A DNA stretch of 64,000 bases, taken from NCBI GenBank assembly GCA_002104945.1, contig MCFH01000015.1, forward strand, positions 290,501-354,500. Direction: 5' to 3'. The DNA comes from Piromyces finnis (Eukaryota; Neocallimastigomycota; Neocallimastigomycetes; Neocallimastigales; Neocallimastigaceae). Below are positions 45,337-58,588 of this stretch, piece after piece (position 1 is the first letter of the stretch; the number at the start of each line of letters is the position of its first letter). A model generated the notes under the pieces. The model had not been told where the DNA came from. It saw nothing but the letters and a program-made list of their open reading frames with translations, and searched no databases. The translations under genes were made by a program, and so were the position numbers.

Positions 45337-47128
45337 TTATAATCCAAAAGCATGAAGGAAATTTTGGAACCAATTATTGTTTTGTTCATCACTCCACTTC
45401 CATGGATTCCACCAGTCATTATTATTTTTATTATCATTTTTGTTGTTTTTGTCTTCTTTATTAGGATCAACAAACTTCCATACTCCATTGTTGTTATTAT
45501 TATTATTATTGTTATTATTGTTATTATTACCACCAAATATATTTGCCCATGGATCATTTTTGTTGTTATTATTACCACCAAATATATTTGCCCATGGATC
45601 ATTATTATTGTTCTTATTGTTGTCATTCTTATTATTATTGTTGTTGTTGTTATTACCACCAAATATATTAGCCCATGGATCATTATTATTGTTCTTATTA
45701 TTGTCATTCTTATTATTATTGTTGTTGTTGTTGTTACCACCAAATATATTAGCCCATGGATCATTATTATTGTTCTTATTGTTATCATTCTTATTATTAT
45801 TGTTGTTGTTATTGTTGTTGTTATTATTGTTGTTATTTTTGCTAGTTGATTTACTTACTTCTGGAATAAATATAGCTGGGTTGCCTTTACTATCATTAAT
45901 TATTTCACCTTTACCTGTTGGGAATGAGGCAGTAGTCTTGGTAACTACTGGAATTTGTTGTGAGGTCTGTTCAGCTGGTTCAGCACCAGCAATCTGTTCT
46001 CCTGGAAGTTGTTTAGTGTCAGCAGGTAATTCTACATTTGGAAGTTGTTTAGTATTAGCAGGTAATTCTATATTTGGAACTTGTTTAGTGTTAGCAACTT
46101 CTTCTACAGTTGATTTTGTTTCTGGGACTGAAGTTGGAAGTATTTGAATAGTAAATGTAGCAGCACCTTCAAGTGGTCTATCAGCTGGTACAGTCATGAC
46201 AGCTTCAACATTAGTCATTGGTTGAGCAGTAGCAGCACCAGTTGGTGGAACCTTTGAGGTAACCGTAGTTAATAAACTAGCTGGAACGACCTTTGTTGTA
46301 ATTAATGGGGTTTGTTCTTGAAGAAGAGTGGAGTTACCCCCATTGATTTGTATTAAATCATTACCACCAATTAATTGTTCAAGATTACTGGCAAATTTAT
46401 CTTTTTTAGTGACTTTATCAAAACTACAACCCATATTGAAATCTTCTACAACTTCACCTTCAACTAAAGTCCATACAGTACTGGAATTATACTCAAATTC
46501 TTTGTAAGGAAGAACCTTACCATACTTTTTAGCATACTTTTTAGCGATAGAATAAATTTGTTGATGTTGGTGAACAACAAGAATTGGATTATAGGAAGGA
46601 TCTAATGTTTCAATATATTTGTACATATCGTCTGGGTCACCACCACAACATTTTTGTTCATCTAAATTAATTCCAAGATCTTGTGCTAATAATAATGGTG
46701 TTTCATACTATAAAGAATTATTTATTATTATTAAGTATATTATAAATAATTAATTTTAATATTTTATATTATAAATGCTAAAAAAAAATTAAAATATTTA
46801 CCATACGACGAGATTGGTGTAAACCTCTGTCACCAGAATCAATGAAATCACCTTGTTTTTCATAATGTTGATAAAGAATAAGCTTTGGTTGACGGTAAGA
46901 TGGTGCGTTTCTACCGAAAATATCAACTAAACATTTAGAACGTTCATAACCTGTAATACCAAGACCATTTGCACTTTCATTTGGTATATTTTGAGTAGTT
47001 GACCATTTACTACCTTTATCTAATGTACCATAATTTGGTTTTTCTGCATGCATAATCATATAGATGATTCTACTAGCATTAGTAACTGCTAGGCAACATA
47101 ATAAACATAAAATATTTTTTACGAACAT
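45337..47128 (-). CDS. Secreted histidine-phosphatase-like protein with Asn-rich DPWANIFGG repeats
   Basis: Exons 47128-46802 and 46707-45337, 565 residues, phase-0 intron. Signal peptide about 1-18 (FVKNILCLLCCLAVTNA). Residues 20-190 look like the histidine phosphatase (phosphoglycerate mutase-like) fold: IIYMIMHAEKPNYG in place of the usual RHxEK, GITGYERSKCLVDIFG, a LHQSRRMYETPLLLAQDLG segment and ILVVHQHQQIYSIA. The catalytic His is present but the preceding Arg is Met, so activity may be changed or lost. Next comes a Thr/Pro-rich part with repeated NTKQLPNVELPA-type units, then Asn/Lys-rich DNA-level repeats with DPWANIFGG four times (once without the long Asn run before it) and a Trp-rich end (WWNPWKWSDEQ). 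Fits a cell-surface or extracellular protein. Function unknown. Confidence 0.75.
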
Positions 47129-50100
47129 GTTGACTTTTCTTGTTACTTTTTATTACAATAAATTATTATTTTGTATAAATACAAATTATATTTATTTGAA
47201 CAATTAGGAAAGTTTTTATTTAATAGCTATTATTATTATTAAAAATTATTATCATTCAAATAGTATAGAATTGTTAAAACAATGTCAATGATATATAAAC
47301 TTTTTAATATTTACAAATTATAAAAAAAGGAATAATATTAAATGTTATTAGTAGTTTGTATTATATACAACTGATCTGTTTATTTATTGATAAAATAAAA
47401 AAGGGGTTTTATTGTATATCTAAAAGTAAATTTATTATAATCTACTTTTATTAGATTATACTTTTTGTTTTCTTTCTCTATTTTAATATTTACAATTTTT
47501 ATTAATTCCTAAATACAAAAAAAATTAAAAAAAAAAAAAAAAAAAAGAAAAATTGTTATTTTATATAATCAATTTCAATTTTATATTAAATAAGGTTTTA
47601 TTCCTACAAAAATTAAGAATATTATAATTATATTAAATATATTATTATTAATTTTGTAGATTGAAATTAAAAAAAAAAAATCTTATTTAATATAATTAAT
47701 ATATATATTTATATATGGAAAAAATTTTTTCTTTGATATGCGGCATCCTATTATTTTTTATATATAAATTTATATTTATTATTGTTTATAATGAAATTTA
47801 TTATTCTTATATAAAGTAATATATTAATAATTAATTTAGTTAGGTTGACTATTGCTATTATAATTATACAATTATTTTATAATTAAAAATATGATTCAAT
47901 AGGAAAAACTTAAAGTAGAAAAAAATTTTGTTTTGCTTTTAAATAGTAGCTAGTAGGAAAAATTACAAGCTACTAGTAATTACTTCTACTAATATTACTT
48001 TTTCTTTAATATTACATAAATAAATCAGTTTTATTATAAATGAAGGAATATATAAATAAAATATTTAATATAGAATAGAATTTTACTATGAAAATAATAA
48101 TAAATATAATACTAAAAATTATATTTATTTTATTCAACCATTTCATTTTTTTACCACTTTTAAATTTCTATTTTAATTATTATTTTCATTATAAAAACAC
48201 CTTTTACTTAACGAATTTACCTCATTTTATTATTGAATTAATATAGTATAAATTATGAAATAATATTAAAATTAATAAATAATGTTCTCTATCGAAAATA
48301 GTTTTAATCTATAATAATAAATTTGACAAATTAAAAAAGAATATTAAAAAATGTATTTTTAATATATTATAATAGTATAAATTTAGAATTAATTGTTAAT
48401 ATATTTAATAATTAAATTTATAATGGTAGTACAAACAAATACTTTAAATTTAAAATATTGAAAGGTGACCGCAAATCAACAAAAATTAATAGAGTAATTT
48501 TTGTGATTGTGCAACCTTGAAAACTTTATTTATTATTAAAATTTCAATGTTTATCTTTTATTTTGGTTATTTTTGGATAATATTTTCATTTATAAAAGAA
48601 TTATACTATTTTTTACATAAAACTATTTTTAAAAATATTTATTTTATATTTTATATCGACACAAAATAGTCTATTTTTTAACCTGATTTGCTTTCTTTAA
48701 TGATACATAAAAGGAAACAAAGGAATCTATTAAAAAATACTAAAAAATAATAGTATAATCCTTATCATTTTTTTCAATATAACAAAAAAAATAAATACAT
48801 TATTATCCTTTTAAGATATAACAAAAAAATAAAAACTTTATTATCCTTTTTTTTTCCAATATAATAAAAAATTCATTCATCCTTTTTTTTTTCATTCTTT
48901 ATTTTTAATGAATTATTATCCCAGAAATTAAAAAAGAATGACTGGGTTATATTTCTCCTTAAAGAAAAAAAAAATTAATTAATCATAGAAATGCCTTATA
49001 TTCTTTTATAAAATTTCTGTTTATATGTTTTCTTTTTACACAAAGATTTAATGTTTAGGGTTGAATGGATGCTATTCTATTTTATATATTTCTAATGGTT
49101 TGACTATTAAAATTTAATTAGAAATTTATTAATATTTATATTTTTTTATTTTTTTTATTATTATTTTTTAATTAAACTATTGGCAGTTAAATTAAAAAAT
49201 AATATATATAATTAATTATAAATTAAAAAACAAAGGTCGATCATTATTTCTTTTTTTGTCAGTTAATTTATTCATTGTGTTACTATTTTTAGTGGAACCA
49301 TTTCGAATGAAGACAAAATAATTATATGTAAATAAAACATAGTTATACATATTTAAATGTCATTATTTATGTAATCATATGGATAATAGATGACTATTTT
49401 GTTTCATCTGTCAAATAAATAATTATTTTGGTGACATTATAAATTATGTGTAATATTGAATAAAAAAAATGAAAGGATTAGAAAATAAAGTTTCTTTACA
49501 TTTGAGTATATTAAATATTGATCAATATTTAAAAATAAAACTATATATTTATTTTAATATTTTATCATTTATTCAAAAATAACTATGTTCATGCTTGTAT
49601 ATATTCAAAAAGTACTATCAATTCCTAACTAAAAATATACACCGTTATATAATGTGATTTTTGAATTTATATATACATTTATTGAAAAAAGTGTTACAAT
49701 AGCATTATATTATATTACATTCATTGTTTTAAAAGAAAAGTTATTCTAAATAAACATTTATATTTTCTGAACTTTATAAACTTTATAAAATTATAAACAT
49801 CATATGGTATATATGTATTATAAAAATATTAATAATCAATTTATTATTTATTTAATAGCCATGATATGATGTATTAATTATTTGATAAAAACCTTAAACT
49901 TTATATTATATCATGACACATTAACACTTTGATATTCAAAGAAACTGTAAATATAAAGTTATATAATTTTCAATATTTTTTATTAGAAATATAGAATAAA
50001 TTGTCACATAAAAAATAAAATAGTAAAAATTGTCACATAATAGATAAGATTTTTTTAATTCATATATTTAATACATTTAATTTTTATTTTTACTATTTTT

Positions 50101-50177
50101 TACTTTTAATTCAATAAATTAATAGTAAAAAAAAGTATATTTCTTTATTAATTAAGAATTCAAAAGCAAAATATGAA

Positions 50178-50398
<221 letters not shown>

Positions 50399-51593
50399 TG
50401 TGATAATTAATTAATTCTCTGTATAAATAAATGAAATGTCAATTTAAAGTTTTTTATAAACTTTAATTTTTTTTACAGATAACTCTTATTGGTTTAATTT
50501 TTAGATTTTTTTCTTTAATTTTTAAAGATTAAAAGTAAAATAAAAAAAAATTCTTTCACCCATTAAAAAAACCTTATCTAGAAAAGATTATAAAAATATT
50601 TAAAACTTTTTGGCATTAATGGATAAATATTATTCATTTTATTTATATTTTTATAATATTTATGGAATAATAGAATAATGCTCTTCTTCTTATTATTATT
50701 TTATTAATATTTATTTAAATAAAAAAAGCTTTACCTTGTCATATTTAATCTAATAATTTATTATAGTTTTTTTTTTAAAAAAAAGAATATATTCTATTTA
50801 TCCTAACTTTTAAACGTTCTGTTTATATATTCATATATTATTTTGTTATCTTTTTTAAACATTTTCATTTATAATACTGTTTTCTTAAAAAAAGTGAATT
50901 AATCCAATTATTATTTAAATTTCCCGACTGTGGATTATTAATTTTTTAAATTAAATTATGCATTCTTTTATATTTAGATAAATTTTATAATTGTATGTAT
51001 ATCTACTATGTTTTACTTGTTTAATTACACTTTTTTTTTTAAATATTTATTAGTTTAATCCATGTAATTATAATTATTCTTATTTATTAATAGTTTATTC
51101 TTTTTCATTCGTATTTTTTTTATTTTTATTTTTATTTTTCTGTCAAAAATTTCATATATTAATATTGTCTTTAAATTAATTATTACTATATATTATTTTA
51201 AATTAAACCTTAAAGTTTTTTAAAGTTTTTAATAAAAACAAAAAAAAAAAAAGGTAGGAAAGCAAATAATAATAATAAAAAGAAGATAAAGAAAAAAAGA
51301 AAATAATAAAATAAATAATCAATTATTTTTTGTTTAGTTGACATTATATATATGGCTATATTTAATTTGTAAAAAAAAAAAAAGTATTTGATGTGAGAAT
51401 TTAACTTGCATAGGTTGACCTTTCATTTTGACATTTAATTAAGCATATTCAATAATTATTATATGAGATTGATATTTATAAAACTTTAATTATTAAGGCA
51501 AATTAGGTTTGGATGATTTGGATGTAATATAGCTATTTTGATATATTATAATACTAAATAGTACATTGTATGCTATTTTATAAATAATAATTA

Positions 51594-51634
51594 TAATAAA
51601 CATAATAATAAACATAATAATAAACATAATAAAC

Positions 51635-51696
<62 letters not shown>

Positions 51697-51716
51697 TAGA
51701 ATAATAATAATAATTA

Positions 51717-51750
<34 letters not shown>

Positions 51751-51770
51751 TAGAATAATAATAATAATTA

Positions 51771-51834
<64 letters not shown>

Positions 51835-51836
51835 TA

Positions 51837-51915
<79 letters not shown>

Positions 51916-51935
51916 TAGAATAATAATAATAATAT
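51594..51935. repeat. TAA microsatellite with periodic TTAGAA interruptions
   Basis: About 340 bases of AAT units; the phrase AATTAGAATAAT recurs six or more times within it, and the left part has AAACAT interruptions, showing higher-order duplication. Confidence 0.93.
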
Positions 51936-54042
51936 TATTATTATTATTTAAAAAATAGTTTTTTTTTATTATTATTTTTATGTTAATATAAAATGAAAAA
52001 AATTGCTATTATTGTATTATCATGTTATTATTTATTATTTATTACAACATTTTTTCCTTTGATATTCCACAAATTTCTTCATATCTTTTTATTTATTTAT
52101 TCGTTTTTTTTCTTTTTTTTCGAATAAATCAGCTGATAAAAAAAACAAAATGTAAATTTCTTGGTAGTAAATTTTTACTTGTAGGGAAAGTTCTACCTAT
52201 GGAAAAGATATTTTAAATTTCTATTGGATAAAATTAATACTATAGACTTTTTCTTCTTGTTTAAAAAAGGCTAATTCAATAGTATAGAAGCATTATAAAT
52301 TAGTGCAAAAAAAGAAAAAGTGAGTTTATAAAAGAAAAATTTTAAATAGATTATAATATCATATCTACTACAGGCCAAAAAAATAAGTGAAATATTATTG
52401 TATTTATAACAAAAAAGGCCACTTTTAAATTTCTTCTAACCTTTTATTATTGTCTTTTTTTTTTTTGTTTTTTATTTATTATGCCATTTTTTTTTTAAAA
52501 TTAATCATATGATTTTATATAGAATAATATATTGAAAGAAAATAAAAGAATCATTTTAAATATATTAAAATGTAATGAAATAAAATTAAACTCAATAGTT
52601 ATAATATATTATCAATTAATAGAAGGAATAAATTAATATATATTGAATGTAATTCAATTATGAAATAATTAAATCATTAATAATAAAGATGGTATAATAA
52701 AAAACTAAAAAATTTATGGTAAATATAAAAAATGATTTATTAATGAATAAATGATTTTATTTAAAATAATATATTAAATTTAATTATCATTCTATTTTAC
52801 CATATATTTTACCATATATTGCATATGAAAAATTGAAGTTTTTATATTAAAAAAATTAAATTGAAAAAAGATTCTCTTTTAAAAATCTTTTAATTATAAA
52901 AAAAAGTTGACCTTTGAAAACTTTATAAAAAGCAAGTAATTTCTTTAAAAAATATTTTTATAAAAAAAAAGAAGCTATTTTACAAGAGTTATAATAATAT
53001 AATTTTTAAAAAAATATAAATATTATTTATATAATAATTATTCTTTTTTTTTTTAGATGAAAAAAATACTTCATTAATAATAATTATACAAGACCATTAT
53101 TACTATTAAATTAAAAATAGTTTACCTTTGTATAGATATATAAATAGAGTAATTTTAAAGTAACAACTAATAAAACATAAAATTATAATACATTTCTACA
53201 TCAAGGAAAACGTAAGATATTCCAAAAAATTCATTTATTCTAATAATTTTATTTTAAAATGTATCATTTTCAAAAAAAAAATATAAAGTCAAATGGAGGA
53301 GAATATAATAAATTAATTATCGAACTAGTTGATAATGCTTAAAATTCTGCAATGCATTATTTAGGAAAGAGAATGTTTTGCATTAAAATCCGTTATTATA
53401 CTATTTAATCCAGTATTCATAAATAGAAATGATCATTGGAATGGGTCAATGGAACAATAAAAAAACATTTATTTAGAATTAATTAAATTTAATTAATTTT
53501 AATCAAATCCTAACCCATTTACAATATTTAGGTTTCACATAAAATTAAAAAGAGGAAAAAAGTATATAAAAAACTAATTATATATTTGTTTTATTCACTT
53601 TACCATTTAAAAAAAATGAATTAATAGATAAAACTATATTATTCTCTTTTGATAAAATAAAGAAAAAATATTTTCAGCTACTTTTTTAAAAATTTATTTT
53701 AATAATTTTAGTATTAGCATAGTGTAAATTATTAAAATTTAATAGGAATTAAAAGAGGAAATTCAAATATTTTATTATATACATATATATATATATATAT
53801 ATTTTTTTTTTTTAAATTTACATTATTTCATGTGAAATGAATACTTTTACTTTTAATTAAATAATATAAATATTCAATACAGTTGGAAAATATTTGTTTA
53901 AAATAAAAAAAAAACTTTATCATAAATAATAAGAATAGAAATAAAATCTTTTTATACTAATATTATTATTGATAATATAATTATTTAGATACCAACATTA
54001 TCCCACATATATATTTTCCCGAAAATCTATAATTAATAAATA

Positions 54043-57000
54043 ATGTCTGGTTCCGGAGGTATTTTTGCTGGGGAAAACCCAATCAAGCCCGATAATGCTA
54101 TTTCTTTACTTATTGTACAGGTAATAATTGATATTATAACTAAATCATTAATAATGATACTTTTACTACTATTACTACTACTACTACTGCTATTATTATT
54201 ATTAATACTTTTTTTTTTTTAATTTTCAAAAAATAATAATTAGATTTTAGTTGTCATATTTATGACTCGTATTCTCAGTGTTATATTAGTTCGAATGAAA
54301 CAACCAAGGTAAATATTTGTTGACAAGAATGCTAGTAAAGCATTATAAAGTATTTTAAAAAATATTTATTTATTTAATAATTTCTCTATCCATCTATAAT
54401 AAACAGAGTAATCGCCGAAGTATTGACTGGTATTGTATTAGGTCCTTCAGGTAATTTCATTCTAATTCATATCTCTAATTATCAAAATGATAAATTTATC
54501 ATTTATTATATATATTACATTATTCTTACTTAATCCTACTTTATTAAAAATAGTACTTGGAAATTGGCAATGGTTTTCAAACAATATATTCCCGGAAGAG
54601 TCTATGCCAGTGTTAAAAGCTTTTTCTGAATTTGGTTTAATTTTCTTTATGTTCTTGGTTGGTCTTGAATTGGATACAAAATTAATGAAAGCTCATATAA
54701 AAGAATCAATGATTATTAGGTACATGATAAATTTTTATAAATTAAAAAGTATAAAGGATATTAGTCATATTTTTAAATTTTCAAGAAAAAAGAAAAATTT
54801 TTTTTTTTTTGAACATTAAATTTTCTTTTAATAATATTCAATATTCAATATATTATTTAATTTACTAATTTAATTTAACAAAAAAAAATTTTTTTATATA
54901 TATATAAAAAAAGTGCAACAGGTATTATATTTCCATTCTTATTAAGTATTGTAGCTAGTATTGTTTTGTATAACAAATTTTCAACAGATGATGTATCCTT
55001 CACATCTTATATGCTTTTCATTGGTGTAAGTATGTCAATTACAGCATTTCCAGTATTAGCCCGTATTTTATCTGATAGAAATCTATTATCAACAAAAGTG
55101 GGTATGACCTCTATTTCAGCAGCAGCTGTTGGTGATTCTGCCTCCTGGGTTTTCTTAGCTTTAGTCATTAGTATTGTTAATTCTAGTTCATCTCCAATGA
55201 CTTGTGTATATATTTTATTGGCTGGTTTTGCTTTTGCTATATTTATGATGACTGCAGTTAAAAAAATCGTTAATAAATTGATGGAACTTTCTTCAACCCG
55301 TGAAGATTTAAATGTTTTTATGATCTTTATTACTTTTGCCTTGATTTTAGCTTCTTCATGGATCACTGAAGCGATTGGTATTCACTCTATTTTTGGTGCC
55401 TTTTTAACAGGTTTAATCATTCCAAATGAAAGTGGTTTCGCAATTAAGCTAACGGAGAAAATTGAAGATATTATTTCTGTACTATTTGTTCCCCTTTATT
55501 TCGCCTATTCCGGTCTTCAAACAAAACTTTCCGCATTAAATTCATGGTCTGTATGGGGCATGCTCCTTTTAGTAATTGCTATGGCTTGTTTTGGAAAAAT
55601 ATTTTTTAGTTCTATTTCCGCTCGTTTCTGTGGATTGACATGGCGTGAATCCTTTGTTCTTGGTATTTTAATGAATACCAAAGGTCTTGTAGAATTGATT
55701 GTATTGAACATTGGTCGTGAAGCAGGCGTCATTGATGATAGAGTATTCGCTATTATGGTTATTATGGCTATAGTGACCACGTTAATTACTACTCCAACGG
55801 TGTCAGCTCTTTATCATCCAGAAAGAGCATTAATAGATGGAGATAAATCAATTGAAGAATTAAGATCTATAGAGGAGAGTGAAACGGAGCTTGAAAAGCT
55901 GAAGCATAAATCTGATTATAATGTCATTATTTGTTTATTCCATGTTAATTTTGTATCTCCAATGATGAATATATTACAAATTATTAATCCATATTATAAT
56001 CAACATGAAATTCGTCAAATGCAAATTCAATTTAACGTCACTGCTTTACGTCTCACCCAGCTGGATGAACGTACTTCCACCTTTTTAATGATGGCTGATG
56101 CCGGTGGTGCATTACATCGTGATCCTATCTATAGATATTTCCAATCTATTGTTATGAATAGAGTCCCCATTAACTGGCAATTTGCTGCTGCTAAGATTAC
56201 CGAATATCCAGATTACATTATTCAAACAGCTAGACGTTCTAAAGCTGATTTAGTTATTTTACCATGGATCCCATTAGATTTAGAATCACGTCAAAGAACT
56301 TTAGAAAATTGGTTAGAAATATGGTCCTCTGGACATCATAGAGATTTAATTGCCGATGTCTATAATAATACGAAACGTTCTGCTGTTGCGGCCTTTATTG
56401 ATCATGGTTTTGGTCATTTCAACGAAACTTTCTATGATGATCATCCATTATTAAATAAAAAGGATTATGATAACTTGTCTTCTAATGTGGAATTTGAAGA
56501 GGATAAACCCAAAGTCTTTATACCCTTTATGGGTGGACCAGACGATCGTGAAGCCCTTAAATTTGTTATTAAACTGTCCGCCTCTAAAAACATTACCATT
56601 CATATTCTCCGTATTCGTAAATTAGATTTACAAATGAATCAAGAGTTAAATGAAGATACCGTTCATTCCGTCAAATCAGATAAATCAAACTTTAGTAATA
56701 TGATTTACATGCTTCCGGATGATGAAGAAACCAAGAAGGATGATGAATTTATAAAACTTATTAATCAGTACATCAAAGCCAGAGGTAAACTTACCCTAGA
56801 AGCTATTTTAACGAACCAATACAACATAGAGGATGCCACAAAATATGGTATCCATATTTCACCTACGGAAAAGGATCATTGTGATATTTCTGAGCATGAA
56901 CGTAGTTCCAAAAAGAAAGCTAGAAGAGAATCGAAAATAAGAAGATCCAGTATATTTAAAAAGAGTAAGGACAAAGGAAATGAGATAGAAGGAAAAGAAG

Positions 57001-57785
57001 AAGAAGAAAAAGAAGAAGAAAGTGAAGTTGATATTTCTAATGTTAATGAAAAACCAAGAAAGAGAAGTTTACCAAGTTTATTAACAAGATCTCGTGAAAA
57101 TGAAAATGCTGCGGTGGCTAATAGAAAAAAGGCAAAAGAAGAAGCAGAAATCCAAAGACAACAACAATTAGAAAAACAGAGTAATGAAAAAAGGGAAGAA
57201 GATAGTAGTAATGATAGTGCTGAAGAATCGAGTTCATCTCTTTCATTTAAAGAAGATGGAAAACCACCATTACCAGAAATTGTAGAAGAAGATCATTTTA
57301 TTGATAATATTATTTTTGAAGAAGTAGAAACGACTGATCCTGTTAAATTAGCTATTAAAAAATGTACTGAATATGGTAAACATGATTTAATTATTATTGG
57401 TCGTACTGGTGCCTATCGTCATCATCAAAACCTTAAAGTTACTCTTCATGAAGTTTTAGATTATGTTCATTCTGCTCAACAAACCATTCAAAGTGAGTCG
57501 CAACAACAACAACAACAACAACAACAAAATTCTAATAATCCATTATCTCATTTATTCTATCGTAGAAGTAATAATCCATCTAGAACTTCCATTCCAAATA
57601 GTATTCATTCTCAAGCAAATTCAACTCTAGAAGAAACAAAAGCAGCAGCTGATCTTAAAGGTTTTAAGCGTCGTCAACAAATTTTATTAGGTGAATTAGG
57701 TGGTAATTTAATGACTTTAAAAAATGAAGTAAGTTCTAGTATTATGGTATTTAGAACTGTACATAAAAATGTATATGAAGATTAA
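54043..57785 (+). CDS. CHX/KHA1-type cation (K+)/H+ antiporter of the CPA2 family
   Basis: Exons 54043-54120, 54244-54308, 54407-54450, 54554-54719 and 54914-57785, 1074 residues. The start MSGSGGIFAGENPIKPDNAISLLIVQ, LTGIVLGPSG, FGLIFFMFLVGLELD, SITAFPVLARIL and NTKGLVELIVLNIG are hallmarks of plant CHX and yeast Kha1 exchangers, with about twelve membrane segments in residues 20-420. The cytosolic tail resembles the two USP-like regions of CHX proteins: FMGGPDDREALKFVI and HDLIIIGRTG. It is interrupted by a long charged, Lys/Glu/Ser-rich insertion (about 760-905) and a Gln run (CAA repeat near 57500-57527). Kha1-type proteins act in K+ and pH balance of endomembranes. Intron sizes are 98-194 bases. 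Ion specificity is inferred. Confidence 0.9.
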
Positions 57786-58575
57786 AAAAAAAAAAAAAAC
57801 CTTTAAAAAAAAGGGTTTTTAAACTATTTACATTGATACAATCAATAAGGATGAAAATAAGGATTATTATCAACAATAACAATAATTATAATAATGATTT
57901 CATGAAATTAAAAGTAATCTGTTGATAGATATTAGGCATCAAGTTTACAATATTTTATGGTTATTGTTATTTTTTAAACCATTAACATTATATACATATA
58001 CCATGAGATTATTATTTTTTTATTTATATATCAATTATTTATAAATATTATATACCTATTAGTTTAATTTAATTTAATTTTTCACTTTTACTATCTATCT
58101 TTTTATAAAATTAAAGCATCAATTATAAATTGTAATATTACAGTTTAAAGAATAATTTTTCTTTTTATTTTTAATCGCTACAAAGAAAAAAGAGAGAGAA
58201 ATTATTCTTTGTAACTATAAACTATTCAAAATAATAATAATAAAAAAAATAAAAATTATCTTTTTAAACTTTGATAAAATAATTAAAATAAACCATGATT
58301 TTTAATTAGGTATACCCTCTTCTTCCCCCCCCCCCCAAAAAAAAAAAGCATTTACTATTAATAAAAAAAAAAAAAAAAAAATTGTAATTAAATAACATTA
58401 ACTTTTTTATTGATGTTTTAAACAAATATTTAATAAAAAGAATTAGTCCTATGGATTTTAAACATTCTAAAGAAGAGAATTAATCTTTTTCTATACAATT
58501 TTCTTTTTCCTTTTTCCTTTTTTTTTTTTTTTTTACTTGTTCATTATGAAATTTATAAAAAGAAAAGAAAAACTT
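57786..58575. other. AT-rich 3' flank of the antiporter gene
   Basis: A short inverted repeat (AAAAACC...GGGTTTTT, 57794-57822) sits just after the stop codon. A run of 12 C at 58325-58336 is the longest GC homopolymer in the window. No gene. Confidence 0.5.
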
Positions 58576-58588
58576 TTCTAAAGATATA
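58576..58588. repeat. 5' target-site duplication of LINE copy D
   Basis: TTCTAAAGATATA, repeated exactly at 60353-60365. Confidence 0.85.

Noticed and set aside
45352-46147. Long hydrophobic plus-strand ORFs opposite the phosphatase-like gene
   Set aside because: Antisense of Asn-rich repeats; hydrophobicity is a composition effect.
51993-52216. Short ORFs with a signal-like start (MKKIAIIVLSCYY) next to a TAA array
   Set aside because: Phe/Ile-rich composition expected from AT-rich DNA; no conserved motif or convincing splice structure.
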